A model generated the notes under the pieces. It saw nothing but the letters and a program-made list of their open reading frames with translations, was not told the DNA's origin and did not search any database. Source: Brienomyrus brachyistius (taxonomy: Eukaryota > Chordata > Actinopteri > Osteoglossiformes > Mormyridae). From it: 64,000 nt of DNA. Shown here piece by piece: positions 31,325-43,942 of this stretch. The stretch spans positions 18,911,629 through 18,975,628 of the forward strand of contig NC_064550.1 of the NCBI RefSeq assembly GCF_023856365.1, written 5' to 3'. The first letter of the stretch is position 1, and each line of letters opens with the position of its first letter. The position numbers and the translations under genes are program-made.

Positions 31325-31556
31325 GAAATGTGAGAAAGCGAACAAGAATGACCGTAATCCACTGGCAACGATGTGTGACAGTAAGTACAAGGTTCCCTCT
31401 GGCTTAGCTTATTTGTGTGTTTATGGCTTCCATGATAGAAATGACAGGCATGCTGCTGAACATCCTATGTTTCCTCATGAAGGACGAGTGGAGCTGGCTG
31501 TGTCCAGAAGACATCCAGAAGATCGTTAGGCCGCTATTTGGAACCTCCATCGTGAG
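31325..31556 (+). other. candidate unrecognised exon pair (31325-31383 and 31439-31556)
   Basis: An ATG frame at 31325 meets a strong donor (aca|GTAAGT), and an acceptor at 31438 leads into an in-phase open stretch reading KMTGMLLNILCFLMKDEWSW...PEDIQKIVRPLFGTSIV, ending at gag|GTATGG. The phases match, but the intron would be only 55 bases, short for a vertebrate. I recognise no family. Chance is a real possibility. Confidence 0.2.
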
Positions 31557-31769
31557 GTATGGGGCCCACAAGCAAAACTAAACCGCATCCAAAGCTAAAG
31601 ATTGTCGTTGTCATATGAAACACCTGGGGAATTTGCAAAGTAACATCAGCAGGTTCATCTGTATAGTCGCTAAAAAGATGTTGGTTCTGTTTATAGAACC
31701 ATGTATATAACCACTGAGAATGGATACAAGTGCTCACACCTTGCGATGTACGACAGAACACTGACTCAC

Positions 31770-31860
31770 TGATTCATATTTATTTAGTAGATCTTTTTGG
31801 TGAAAGTGATGCACAAGTGATTACAAGCATAGAGTTGTCAAAGAGCCTCCTACGAATGGC
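31770..31860 (-). repeat. SINE 3'-tail fragment
   Basis: The reversed tail ttcatatttatttagtagatctttttggtgaaagtgatgcacaagtg resembles the tail at 30845 and is the end of the same SINE group. No head is present. Confidence 0.45.
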
Positions 31861-31869
31861 CAGCAGCAA

Positions 31870-32855
31870 GCAAAAGGAGCATCAGAGCACAGATTATATA
31901 TTACATGCAGCTACAACCTAATAAGACAACGTTTCAAATCAAGTAAAAGTGCGACACTTATGAATCAGCAGAATCATTAAGAAACGGAGCCTGTAACGCG
32001 ATACAAAGCCGGATTTTTGCTTAGCCTGGTAACTTCCGATAATGTCAGATATAAACTACCCCAGTTTAAATCGACTTTATCTTTGTTCACTTGTATTGCC
32101 TTGACGACCTTAATTCCGACAAGTTATCCTGTACAGTAAATGGAGACGAAATTGCCGAATAATGGCAGGATGGGCAGTGCTATAAAATGTGATGTGGTGT
32201 ACGCATGCTTGAAGATGCTCTGAGGTAAAATCAAGTAGGTGGTACGGATTGGGTCAGTAACAACGCCAACAGTTTATCTCGAGGTGTTTAGCTTCTCATT
32301 TGTTATTTGTCATATCTGCCCTGAACAATTTTTTGTTTGCAAAGCTTTAAAGGCAAACAAAAATGCATTTTAAATGATTTGTTTCAGTGTTCAATGCTAT
32401 TTAACAGCTCTTTTACTTTGAAAGGTATATGTGCATTAATGCATTATAATTAGGCTAACTTTATAATAGTGTTATAGGGTTATAAAATGAACATAAAAAT
32501 ACAATTAAGTTGTAAATTGCAATTATTTGTATGACAATTAATCGTCAACTAAAATTTCATGATTGTGACATTGCTATATCGCATTAGTTATTCTAAATGG
32601 CTACACGCAGAGGTACCTCTAATTGTTATCGATTTAAAGTCAACTTTCTAAAACAGTGAGGCACACTAAGCAAACAAATTTTGCTGCATTATTTTGCTAT
32701 TAGCTTTAGGCTTCATGAATCTGTAGAATGTCAGATTGCTTATAAAGCTTTTCTGTTTAAGTTCTGTACTTTAGGAAATGAGAAAGAGATAAAGTATCTC
32801 AATCAATCAATATGCTGAAAGAGCTTTGCCAGGAAAATAAGTCATTGGATTCTTG
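31870..32855. other. no gene recognised
   Basis: AT-rich. No frame above background and no structured repeat identified. Confidence 0.5.
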
Positions 32856-32858
32856 AAA

Positions 32859-32888
32859 TGGATGGATGGATGGATGGATGGATGGATG
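32859..32888. repeat. (GGAT)n microsatellite
   Basis: Seven near-perfect ggat units, probably a remnant SINE tail. Confidence 0.9.
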
Positions 32889-32889
32889 A

Positions 32890-35800
32890 ATTAAGCTTTA
32901 CAGAATGCCCAATAAAGAGGGTCCCCATGGTGCTCAGGGAAGAACTGGAATAGGGTAATAGGTGGACAAAAAGCAGTAAACACTGAATAGCAGTACGAAT
33001 CTGACCTGGAACAATGAGAACTGCAAAGAGCTGATTACAGGGCCCTCTGGTGGCTTGCTGTGAATCTCTATGGAAACACTGACAAACACAGATTGAATGC
33101 TTCTCAGATTGTAATGAGATGCACATGGAAAAAAAATGACAAACACCATCCCTTTTGACAATATATTGTCCCCCCTCCCCCCCAAATTGTTCTGCCTAAT
33201 TTCACTTGCATAAAAGTAAATTTACTATATCTGGGCGGACTCCGGTCTGAAACGTAACTCAATCCGGACTGTGCGATCACCCCTCTCCCACCCACCTGGC
33301 AAATTTTAACATGGAGGATTCCCCCCCTCCTCAGAATGATTTGACCCCCGCCATCCCCTTTGAAATATTTTCAACAACCGCTGCCTATAGGAACAGCCCA
33401 ATGTAATTCCTCGGAAAGACCATCAGGCCCTTAAAATAATCTTGAGTCATCTGCATTCGAAAGAGTGGAGGCTTATTTTTTTGACAGGAACCTATAACAT
33501 TGTCCTGTGTTTACGACTCCTTGGTGAAAATGCAGCACAATCGGGTTCCCTTTTCCCTCTGGCTCCGTGAGACGGCGACGGGATCTCGGAGCTCGGAAAG
33601 CTCGGCCTTCCCAGCTGTGCTCTCCTGGGCCAGGAGGAGGCTGTGGTCAGCAAGCGACGTGGACGGCAGAGCAGCCGCACCGGTGCCGTCAGACACGCGT
33701 CCTGTGTCGCACGCCTGTCCCCACTCATCAGCAGCTCTGCTTATTGGCACTGACAAGGGGCAACGGTCCCACTTTTGGGGGGGGGGGGGGGGATGACACT
33801 CTCACTTGCAAAGCCCAAAAACCTGGGAATGTACGCACTAGCATGAAATTGGCCACAGAGGAGCACTTCACTATAAGGCTGAGGGATGTACTGAGGGGAA
33901 GGTGGATACACACCTTCATCTTCCATCCATCCATCCATCCATCTATCTATCTATCTATTATTTCTTTCGTTCATTCTTTCTTTCAAGATGCACCCATATG
34001 AAGGTTAATCTCAGTCAAAGGTTGGAATTATTGCTATTTTTCAACGAGAGCTCAAATTACTTCTCCGCTTTCCCTCGTGCTCTTTCTGCTGTTCCTGGAC
34101 CAATCATGGTCTCCCTTCCCTTGATTTTTCATGGTCACTAACCCGTAATTGGATCTAAATTCTGCATTATGACTCTTTTTTAATGAAGGAGAATTTCTGG
34201 TATAACTGTTATTCTTTTGATGCTTCAAGGTTGTCACTGTGTCTGAAAGGGAGGAATCGGGCACTGGTGCGTTGCCACCGGCAGAGAGGATGTGGTCCTT
34301 ACAAATTCCAGACCGCTGTTGTCAGGGTGATGGGACTGTTGTGCAGATGTCTCTTTCCCAAGGGGTCATCTCTTGTTCATGGGTTTTACATCATCTGTGT
34401 TTTATAATCCAGCAACACAACAGAGGCAAAGCTGGTACATATAAACTGAGAGCCCCTCCCACAGAGTGAGTGCTTCAACCTTAGTACCATCTGTGGCCCC
34501 ATGTGGGGAATCGTGGACATCATGGATGGTTCACCATGAATGTTTCCTGCAATCTCCATACAGGGCTTGTTATGCGAATGCAAAGGGGTTTGCATGATGT
34601 AATTTTACATTTCATTATATCCGGTTCACGGAATGTTCATTCATTTAGATACCTAGTTGCAATTAACTTCAAACCACATATTTTGCAATGTATTAAAAAT
34701 AATGCAGAATGTACTACATTACTTCTATTATATCAGAATAATTCTTTCTTTACATAATTAAATGGTTTCCTTTGTGTTCAATATTTTGACACAATGAGAA
34801 GCCCTTGAACATTTCTGTAATACGTCATACTCTGGCCAATCGCCACGTCCTTTAGCTACTAACGATTCACTGGAATGGAGTGTAATGCTGGTGCCCCTAA
34901 GTGCGGAACTCAGTGTGTCCAAACCCAGCCTAATTTTTATCTTCACAGTTTGTAAATAAGCTCTGCTCCCGTTATAGTAAGAATGTCCTGGGCGGCATTA
35001 AGCAGCGAGAGCATCAAGTACCTCGTGTGCCGCGTAAACGTTAAAAATACCATGTTTCCCCTTAAGGTGTGTGCTACTCGGTGCTCTGGACTCTGTCCTG
35101 AAACCCCAGACACACTTGAGACATGGCCAAAGGGAACCTGATCTGGGTTCTGGCACTCCTGGGACTCAAATGGAGGTGTTCAACCTGGCTGAAGTACAAT
35201 ATGATGGTCAGAAGCAGGACCTTTTGTTCCAAAGTGGCCTGCTTGCGTCAGTCTCGGTGGCCAAAGCTGATGCGTTTTCTTCAGGCATCTTGGCAGGCAT
35301 GCCGTTTGTCTCGTTTATGAGGACCAAGCAAAGTCGAACCCCACGTTACAAAATCTGTATGTTTTTCTAATGATGGAGCTGTCCTTGCACGTGGTTTTAA
35401 TCATCTGTGTAATCTGGTTTTATAGTCAGACTTTTAAAAATCTTCTGCATTGTCCATCAGTCAAAACTCATGTGCGTTTGCTTAGTCCAACAAGAACTAT
35501 GACAGAAGTCAAGAGCGTGAGTGCCTGGACGCCAAGGTTTTAAAAAGCATTTTGATATTCTGACAGTAAAGTCAGTCGCTCACACAGTACACTGCGTTCC
35601 TCATCCCGCTTTTGCCCGCAGCTGCAATCAGAGTCTTGCCAGGAGTTTTAAGATGTCACTGGAGAGCGAGATCTGGTGCCGTATTCTGGTCCCAAACAGG
35701 TGGTTCTGTCCATCCAGAATGAGTTATTGTGGAAACGCAGACCTGGAAATCATACTCCAGGTGCGTTTTATCGGTCAGGCTGAGCAAAGGTGACTCCGCG

Positions 35801-36900
35801 TGATGCTGTTGTTCTGGAAGTAGCACACCCAACTCCCAGGTTTCAACGACCTTTTTTGGTGCTCATCTGTGACTTGGCCCATGTCGTTCCTGTCACTCAG
35901 AGGGCTTATTCTTTATTTTTATTTGTCCATCCCACGCTTTCAGAAGCGAGTTGGTGGCCCCTGATGACAGTTTGATGAAGATCTGAGAAGGCTGATCATT
36001 TTCAATCTGTCAACAATAGCTTCCATCCCCTCGTCCCCAAGTTAGGCACCTGAACCAGCCTTCAGCCCTCACACCTGTCGTGCCAGGACCTCACCGGCTG
36101 AAAGCAGGTTGTTCGTTTCAGCAAGAGCAAGTTTGCTTTCCCCTACGTCAACTCTAGAACTTGCCAAGTGGCTTAACGATGGCCAGTCTGCATCCAGTCA
36201 GCATGTCCTCTGGAGTTTTGATGTGATGATGGCCATGACAGCTCTACCCTTTCACCGTGATTAAATTTGGCGGCTTTTCGAAATACTCAAAGTTCTTATA
36301 AGGAGGACTCATCATGGTTTATCATGGGTCTTGCTTCATGGAGGAGTTATTTTGGGCCTGATATTTCTTCAATTGACATTGATTATCCAGGGTCATTTGC
36401 ATAGGTTTTAATTTAAACTTTGTTCATTTATGTAATCTGAAACAATTTCAATTTAAAGATTCTAGAAAGGTCTACCAAGGGTCAGCTTCTGCAGCTAAGC
36501 AATGCCCACTTCCCTCTCCTATAAACTTCTTTAGCTTAAAGCATCAGATGACTGTGTTAATGTAAGGGATTCACCTGTAGCCTTGCCCTTTTCCCAACTA
36601 CTGTAAAATCTAAAGTTCTAAATGGGGAACTCAGTATGTGGGTTTCCTAGCCCTTCTCACATACCTTCCTGCTGAGGCCCTCATTGTTGAATCAGACCCA
36701 GCCAACAGCATGTTTAAAAAAACCATCACCTTGTAGGAGTCATAATGACTCTGGTAGTTGAAAGATCTGCCTTATAGAATGGCGGTTTCTGCCTGCTCTT
36801 TATGATTACAGAGTCAGAAGGTTGGTTTATGCCTCTGAGTCTTCGTAATACTTCATCAGTCTATTAGAATAATAACATTAGTGGTTCCCTGGAAGCGTGA
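32890..36900. other. 4 kb without a recognised gene
   Basis: Contains C-runs near 33170, a G12-like run at 33775-33793, and a (CATC)(TATC) microsatellite at 33922-33959. A GC-rich patch at 33540-33730 has overlapping frames on both strands. The frame 35071-35370 shows no known motif. Confidence 0.4.
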
Positions 36901-36921
36901 ACCTGTTCAAATAGACTTTGT

Positions 36922-37071
36922 CAGAAGTGGGAAGCTCAGGTTCAGAAAGCAAAAATCCAGACCAAGACTGGCTGAGTACTCTGCAGGTATGACTGTTTAA
37001 ACTCAGATAGTCGGCTGAAACAAAATCTCGTTTTGGATTTGTGCTTTCTGAACCTGAACTTCCCATGTCCG
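36922..37071. mobile_element. hAT MITE with perfect 8-bp duplication (150 bp)
   Basis: Left arm cagaagtgggaagctcaggttcagaaagcaaaaatccag pairs with right arm ttggatttgtgctttctgaacctgaacttcccatgtccg. The 8-mer gactttgt flanks both sides (36914-36921, 37072-37079). It belongs to the same family as 62713-62877 and the fragment at 11560. Confidence 0.9.
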
Positions 37072-37125
37072 GACTTTGTGTGTTTAAGTCCTGTTTCCTA
37101 TAAAAAAAAAGCTTAATGAAGGCAT

Positions 37126-37402
37126 GTGTCACGGGACGGCGATCGCCTGGTGAGCGGGCGGAGAGGCGAGCAAGCGGAAGCAGGCACACAGGCAAGGTTC
37201 GGGAAAACAGGATTTACCAGGAACAGGCACGGACAAACGCTGGGTAACATCAATGACAGACACTGGATTAGTACACAACAGGAACTTAAATACAGGAAAC
37301 AAGGCAGCAGGAAACAAGACATGACTGGGCACAATCAGGGAATCACACGTGGGTAATTAGAGGGCGTGGCACACACGAGGAACGGACGGAGCGGGCGTCA
37401 CA
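37126..37402. repeat. unclassified dispersed repeat bounded by tgtcacg/cgtcaca
   Basis: Starts tgtcacgggacggcgatcgcc and ends gagcgggcgtcaca. It shares ordered blocks with 4085-4325 (aacatcaatgacagac, acaggaaaca, gtggcacacacgagga). It may be an LTR or a non-autonomous element, but no target duplication was found. Confidence 0.4.
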
Positions 37403-37404
37403 GC

Positions 37405-38080
37405 ATTAGCACAAGGTTCTTTGTTTCTTTGCAATAAAATAAAATCTTTCTTTTCTTGTATATGAAGTATTGGATATCAATCCTTTTGTAGACATTATGC
37501 AATGCTAAGGGGAAGAGTTCCTTTACCTCATCTTATAATCATAAAGATCCATTGTGATTCACCTTTACAGAAACGTGTGGATGCTCACTAGTCAAAGCTT
37601 GAGGTAGACAAGGATCATGCCACGGCATTCCCTGGCATTGAAGGTAGTTGTAAGCTAAGTTGCCACATGGCGGTCAGTGTCACATGGGTGATTTTATTGG
37701 GAAGATAGATCCTTCTACTCTGGCTTTCAGGAGACCTGCTTGCACATTGTTTACATGGCAACGTGACTCCTCTGTGGGTCGACAAGTTTAAGACATAGGT
37801 ATGCAGTATATACCATTCAAGAGTAAAACAGGATCACGACAACTGCATTCTTTTAGATTTGTGTGGCGTTTTTTTTTTATTATTATTATTTGCATCAGCA
37901 GTGTCCCTAATAGTGAATTTTGTGGCTGCAGTGTAGTATTTCTTTCCTCTGAATTCCATGGCATTTGACATACCACTGTGGGAAAAAGGTACAGTTTGCT
38001 GGTGGCTGTGTTGCTGTAAGTCCCCACCAGTTAGTTCCAGTGAATAGTATGGGCAAAGAGGATTGCATTTACTGGCCCAC
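37405..38080. other. no gene recognised
   Basis: AT-rich flank with (ATT)n near 37880. No coding evidence. Confidence 0.45.
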
Positions 38081-38085
38081 ATTCC

Positions 38086-38105
38086 ACGTGTGTGTATCTG
38101 TGTGT

Positions 38106-38151
<46 letters not shown>

Positions 38152-38172
38152 CTTTGACCCCCCCCCCCCCAG
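38086..38172. repeat. (TG)n microsatellite followed by a C-run
   Basis: A TG tract covers 38086-38150 with few interruptions, then a run of C at 38158-38170. Confidence 0.9.
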
Positions 38173-38174
38173 GC

Positions 38175-39195
38175 TGGCTTAAAGTGCAGTTGTGAGCTAA
38201 GCTGCGAGGACGCAAACAGGGCAGCCCAAAGTCAGTTCACACATTACCCACACATTCTCAGACGCGGATCAAGATGGCTATATCAAGCGCTGTACAGCCT
38301 GACATGGCATCGGTCGGGGCTTATGCTAATGTGTGCATGACTGCCCGACTCGTGCCAGCTCCCCTGAGGAGGAACACCAAACGTATGATGTCAAAATACT
38401 GCGCCACATGGTCGGCCCGCAAGGTTATTGTTAGATACCTTAGAAGCTTCCCTAATAGCAACACAATCTGCGGAGTAATTTTAGTACGAAATGTGACAAC
38501 GGTGCTTGCATGTCATAACCTATGAGGTCACCAGTTAATATTCTGTTCCTATGCCTTTCTGCTTATAGCCTTTCTATCGTCCCATTGAGAGTTTGCACAT
38601 GTGTTGAACATGAATTCAACGTCTTTACTGTCCTTCGATTAAACAGCATATTTTATCCACAAAAGCCCTCAATGATAATTCCTGCGATTATCATGGTTTC
38701 ACCGGAGGGCACCACACTTCCTCACCATAAATGGTAGCGTTCATCTGAAAGTATGAAGACAGCAAAGTGCCAGCGAAGAATCGTACTTAGTTGTCTTCAG
38801 AGCTGCCCGATGATATATTCTGCATACAATGATCTAATGCTTGTTCCTCGAGCGGATTCCTGAACCAAGGCCAAATGTTTCATCATTTTGGTATTTTTCA
38901 TGACCCACGTTTTCAGAGAATCCTGGAGTTCCTTTTGGTGCTGTCGAGGTGGAGAGGGTCAGTTTACAGTTCCGCGTCTGGGGGAGCAATACAGACCCGG
39001 CAGGTGTCTTATCTCTAGAACTGAGAACATCAGCTCAGATGGTGGGATGCAGGTCCGGCCCAAGGACGTCACAAACCAGGCACATGCAGAGGTCTCAGAT
39101 GAATGGATGGTGCTACCAAAAATATAGCCTTCCCTCCCTTTGTTTCAGGTCCCGTTGACACACCATCTACCCATATAATCTTCAGCGCAGCAGAT
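38175..39195. other. no gene recognised
   Basis: An 83-codon frame at 38274-38525 has no recognisable domain. No splice-linked partner was seen. Confidence 0.4.
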
Positions 39196-39204
39196 TCTGG
39201 ATCT

Positions 39205-39415
39205 GTGCTTGTGTCCGGAGAGTCGATGGGTTCGATTCCTGTGGGCGAGTAACTGAGTAATTTCACGACTGGGCCCTTGCGCAAGGCTCTTAACCCTAAA
39301 TGCTTGGGGCTCCTACAGACTGGCTGTGCGTGTGTGCACCGGTGTCTGGGCCACTCAAGAGGGGTTGTAGAAAAACCAAAGGATTCATGTACCTGTACTT
39401 GTATGAAATAATCTA
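39205..39415 (+). repeat. tRNA-derived SINE-like element
   Basis: Box B gggttcgattcct at 39229-39241, followed by the typical SINE text gactgggcccttgcgcaaggctcttaaccc. The 3' end has a short degenerate tail (gtacctgtacttgtatgaaat). Box A is not clear. Confidence 0.5.
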
Positions 39416-39419
39416 TCAT

Positions 39420-40435
39420 TGGTCCAGTAAACTGCCCCTGTGCTGCTCCTAATGCTATATGGCAGTTTATTTATTTTTTTGTTGAGCTTCCACCCTTCAG
39501 CTTCTTGCATTAAAGGGTTGTGCTTTGGTTAACTTCCATAGGAAATCAAAAGGTGTGTTTACTGCTAGTATTAATTGGAGGCCATCTGTAAGAACAGCAC
39601 CAGAGGTCACTTAGAATGGTCATTAAATGCAGTTCTAAGACTGCAGCACGTACCCCTGACAGTGGATGGTGGGTTGATCCCTCGTGAAGCGTCTTATAAG
39701 GTGCTTGAGTGGCCTGTAAAGCTACGTCTTAGAACACAGTGTTCTAAGATCTGAGATTTGTCATACTGTCATACGTTGATTGTAAACAAGTCCTGGAATA
39801 CAAATGACATCATTCTGAAACCTGGGCACTGGGATGGAGGACAAAAGCAGAAGGTCTTAGCAGCTGGATGCTGCGTTAGAGGACCATGAACTTGGAATTT
39901 TTTTTGCTAATGGATGTGTTATTTAAGCCCCCCACCCCGTCACCTAAAATGCATTGTTTGGTGTTCTTCAACCTGGGCTGCAAAGCATTACTACTCCAAC
40001 TGCAATTCTATCCGTCCGCCAAGTGAGCTATATAGTCTGAGGCTTGGTAGGAACCAGTTTTTCAAAGGACGAAGCTTTCATCACTTTCGTGAACAAACGG
40101 CGAGATTGAGGTATTCAGCACTCAGGGACACGAGACACCCTGCTCATAGCTGAAAGAATACTGTCCAGCGGGGGGGTGGGGGGTGGGGGGGGGGGGATGC
40201 TGCGACAGCTGCTGTGCACCTCACACAGGCCAAAAGCATCGAGGGCCTTTCGATAAGCTCTAGCAGGGATGCTTTTTGTTAGTGTCCCTCCTTTTCTATT
40301 GCTGCTTCCTCCCTCTTTCTTTTTGTCTGTATATTCGCCGCCGTCATCCCTGCTTTCATGAAATAATGCTTCTCTCCTCGTGCCCAAGCGGACTATAGTT
40401 CGCGCTCAGGGAGATTTGTACTGGCCCCATGTCGT
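39420..40435. other. no gene recognised; includes a long G-run
   Basis: Sequence at 40168-40197 (gcgggggggtggggggtggggggggggg) could fold as a G-quadruplex. The rest has no gene signal. Confidence 0.5.
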
Positions 40436-40436
40436 T

Positions 40437-40500
40437 GGAATGGATGGATGGATGATATACTTTACTGATTCCAGGGGTAAATTCCTTTGCCCAAGAAAGC
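40437..40500. repeat. (GGAT)n plus LINE-type 3' tail
   Basis: Reads ggatggatggatgatatactttactgattccaggggtaaattcctttg, resembling the 3' ends of Rex-type LINEs in fish (atactttattgatccc..gggaaattc). Confidence 0.4.
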
Positions 40501-40749
40501 AAGGAAAATAAAGTGTGTAGATAGTGCTTCTTTGCACATTGTAGTGGAAATGAGCAATAACTCAGGATGTAAGTGCAACCAGGCATCAGCTGTGACACAT
40601 GGACCAGACACATATTATTCCTTTTAAGTAAAAACATAGCGGACAGAGTCTCTTTGCTTGTGACTGGAAAATCGCCGGACCGAGTCATGGTAGAACAGTC
40701 ACGCGTCCATGGGCGCTTGATTAAGGCCCATAAGCCCCAGCTCCAGGGG

Positions 40750-40832
40750 CACTGCACACTGGTTGTCCATGCACTGCACACTGGCTGTCCATGCACTGCA
40801 CACTGGCTGTCCATGCACTGCACACTTGAGCC
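40750..40832. repeat. 24-bp tandem repeat, about 3.5 copies
   Basis: The unit cactgcacactggctgtccatg recurs every 24 bases. Open frames on both strands here are by-products of the repeat. Confidence 0.85.
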
Positions 40833-40834
40833 CC

Positions 40835-43800
40835 AGGCTGCCCCATAAGCATAACCCTAATCCTGAGCTTGAACGCTCCTCCACGTCCCTAACTATGATA
40901 CGAAGATATTTGATCTGTGGTAACTTTTTTTTGTTTGTTGGTTAACAACTATGTTTTCTGCATGTTACCCTTTTGAATATATGCACCGTCGCCACTCATA
41001 CGCGTCCTTCTATGTGCAGTAGAGTGCCGGAGGTTGATGTTAATGTGATACAGTGAAATGTTAGTAGATGACTGGCTCAGTTGTAGAATCTGCATCCAGG
41101 CTGCAGGGCTCCTCTGGTGGGGCACCGCTAGTGCTGTAGTATGATAAATTAAAATGAAATATAATTAAAAGACAAAGATTAAAATTCTGTAGAAATCGCT
41201 GCCTCTATGAATTTATGAGAAGTGTGTAGTTAGGTGGTCACTCCTGGAACCAGAAGACTCATCAGGTTTCTGTGCAGAATGTCAGGGATGCAAAGCATCT
41301 CTTCACCCTCATCCTTTGGAAGATCTCCAGGCCAAATGGAAAACAGATTGAAAGAGGCAAACCTAAGATGCCAGTGATTTTGTTTTTGTTTTCCACTGAC
41401 CACAGCGACATGTTTACCAGTTTCTGCTTCGCGGTTCACTTCCTCGGCAACGGACTCGGAAGGACACGAGGCCAAACGAGAGTGGCACATTAACCCCACG
41501 AGGACTTGTCTTGGACCAGTCATATCATTATCTAGCAGACAGCCACGGTGCTTAAACCCAGATGTTGGAATGTCACGAAGTAATGGATTGGACGGCCGTC
41601 CTGTTGTGGAATGGAATGTGATGCAAGGGCAAGAAGGAAAACAGTGGAAAGTGAGCATTAGGATTCACACCAGTGGTTCTCTTGTAACTGAACATCGTAT
41701 GGGATGTAGGAAATCCAAACAACTCGAAGAGCTAATTCAAACAGACAGTCAGCAATGTGAACAGTCTGGGAAACGTGAAGGATAACCTGCTGTAAGGGCT
41801 TCTATAAAATATATATTTCTGTGGAATTTCCAACATTGTACAACAACATCTGTAATATGTTATTTTAATGTCCATTGGTTTTGGCGCGCTTTCATTAAAA
41901 CTGATGAATTATGAATGTTTATAGAAGTTTTAGCATCCTGCGTCAGCCTAGCTTAAAATGTAGAGGTACTACGGTGCATGTAAGTTCTTCAGTACCGGAG
42001 AAAGGGATTTTTAAAGATCACGCAGGGATTTTTGCTGCATTGTTGAGTATGTTAAAGCCTACTATCTCATATTTACATTTACGTGTATTTTTTTGGAAGA
42101 CGCCTTTGTCCAACGTGATGAGAAAGTTAGAGATCAGAGAGCAGGGTTGCTGAATAGCCTATGTCAGTGCTGGTGGTGATGCACATTGGTAGCGCATGGA
42201 ATGCGTCCGCTTCGTGCAGTATGCCCAGCTGTCATTCCTTCTGGATTACATGTTGGGCCTCCAACTGTGCAGGTGATGGTGGGCGTGGCTCTGCAGAATA
42301 GGCCCCTGTGACTGTGATCGAGAGGGTTGCTGGTTTGAATCCCACGTTCAGCATTGTAGTCCATGAGCATGATACCTTTGTCCCAGACCCCCCGCCCCGA
42401 AGAATTCCCCTGGTACGCCGTGCAAATCGCTGACCTTGTGCTCAGATTTCCAACTGTGCATGTCTCAAGCAAGATGGGGTATTCCAGTGTACCTGTCCCC
42501 CCCCCCCCACATGTACGGATGGCAAATAATATGATCCTGTATGGTAAAAAAAAATAATAATTGTGCCGAGGTAAGTTAGGCCAATTGAAATTTGATTTCA
42601 TTGCAAGTAACTTTTCAGAAAACATTCTTGAAGTTTGTATGAGCATAGTAAATTTTTTTTACTGTCATTCGCTAATAGACTGCTAAATAAATTATGTCAG
42701 TAAGATAAGAAAGATAAGACTTCAAACTGGAAAGAAAAACCAATTAGGATGTAGAACTTCAAAGGAAAATTGGCCCTGGGAATTATATCGTATCTGGTTC
42801 TGCGTGTATGTTCTACCCAGGTGTCTGGAAAACATCAGCCTCACAATCCTGGCCTGCTCTTCCCTCCGGTGGTTTACCTGAAGGTGATCTGAGAGCACGT
42901 GCGGCCTGGCAGTGTCCTGCTGGCCTGGCCTTGTATGGAGCTCCGGCCCGGGAGAAGGAGCCAGCCCTGGGGAAGCATCTACCAGACATCATGGGCCTCC
43001 TCTCGGGTCAATGTGAAACCTGCCACCAGAGTGGAGGATCAGGGCATGAAGTTCATGATGTTCTGACATGAGAGCCTTCGCACAGTCAAAGGGAACCTGG
43101 AGATGAAACACGCTGGACTGTGGTATTGACCTTTTCCGGGCCATGAAATCACGAAACACCCAGAACCGCACAAGGATTCCGGGAATTGTTAAAATATTCC
43201 GTAAGTCTCTTGATCTGCAGTTAACAACGTGGTGTTGAGGTATTTCTACTCTGTAGTCTCTGTACTAAAGGAATCCTCTGGGTGAGGTTGCCTTCTGCGT
43301 TTAATGTATTTTTTTCTGTCCGGCAGTTTTTGAAAAAAATCACAAACCTTTTTTCTCAGGCAGCGTTGACTCTGCTCCTTAAAGTAGGTCAAGCGAGTCG
43401 AGGTGCAAGTGGCCCAATTCACTAGTTCCATTTGATACATCATTGGAATGTCCATATTTGTTCCTTTCACTTTATATAATGAAATTAGAGATAGGTGACT
43501 GAAGCTCTTCGTTTGCTGGAAAATTAGAACGTAATAAAAATAAACTGATCAGCGATGACAGCAAAAAGCAGGAATTGAGTCGGATGAAATGTTCATTCCA
43601 GACTGATATCCATGGGGTGTTTGAAAGGTTTCCATGCGGCAGGTCGTGAACAGACTACTAAGAAAAACCTGCCAGTATCCAGTCTCCTCTTGTGTGTTTC
43701 TCTGTGTTCCAGAGCTGAACCTAGACCTGCCTGCTCCTGAGAAGTACAGATTAGCTTTGAAGCCTCTTATAGAAATCTAAAGTCATTTGACGGGGAGCTC

Positions 43801-43935
43801 CAGAGAACTCACTTCAGAGAAGCTTCCAGACTGAAAATCGTGCATGTTCTTTCTGCTGTAACACGTCAGAGTGTGGGTCACCCCGGGACCACATCAAAAG
43901 TTATGTGTTGGTTATGTGTTGCAAACCACACCAAT
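40835..43935. other. 3 kb without a recognised gene
   Basis: Contains a reversed SINE tail at 42070-42120 (tttacgtgtatttttttggaagacgcctttgtcc) and a SINE-like head fragment at 42270-42365 (box-B-like ggtttgaatccc). The 142-codon minus frame at 41230-41658 lacks any family motif. Confidence 0.4.
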
Positions 43936-43942
43936 AGTCAAG

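Noticed and set aside
33540..33760. GC-rich patch with several overlapping frames, possible exon or CpG island
   Set aside because: Frames open on both strands, no clear splice borders and no recognisable domain.
41230..41658. 142-codon minus-strand frame
   Set aside because: No family motif; the overlapping opposite-strand frame is equally open, as expected for chance.
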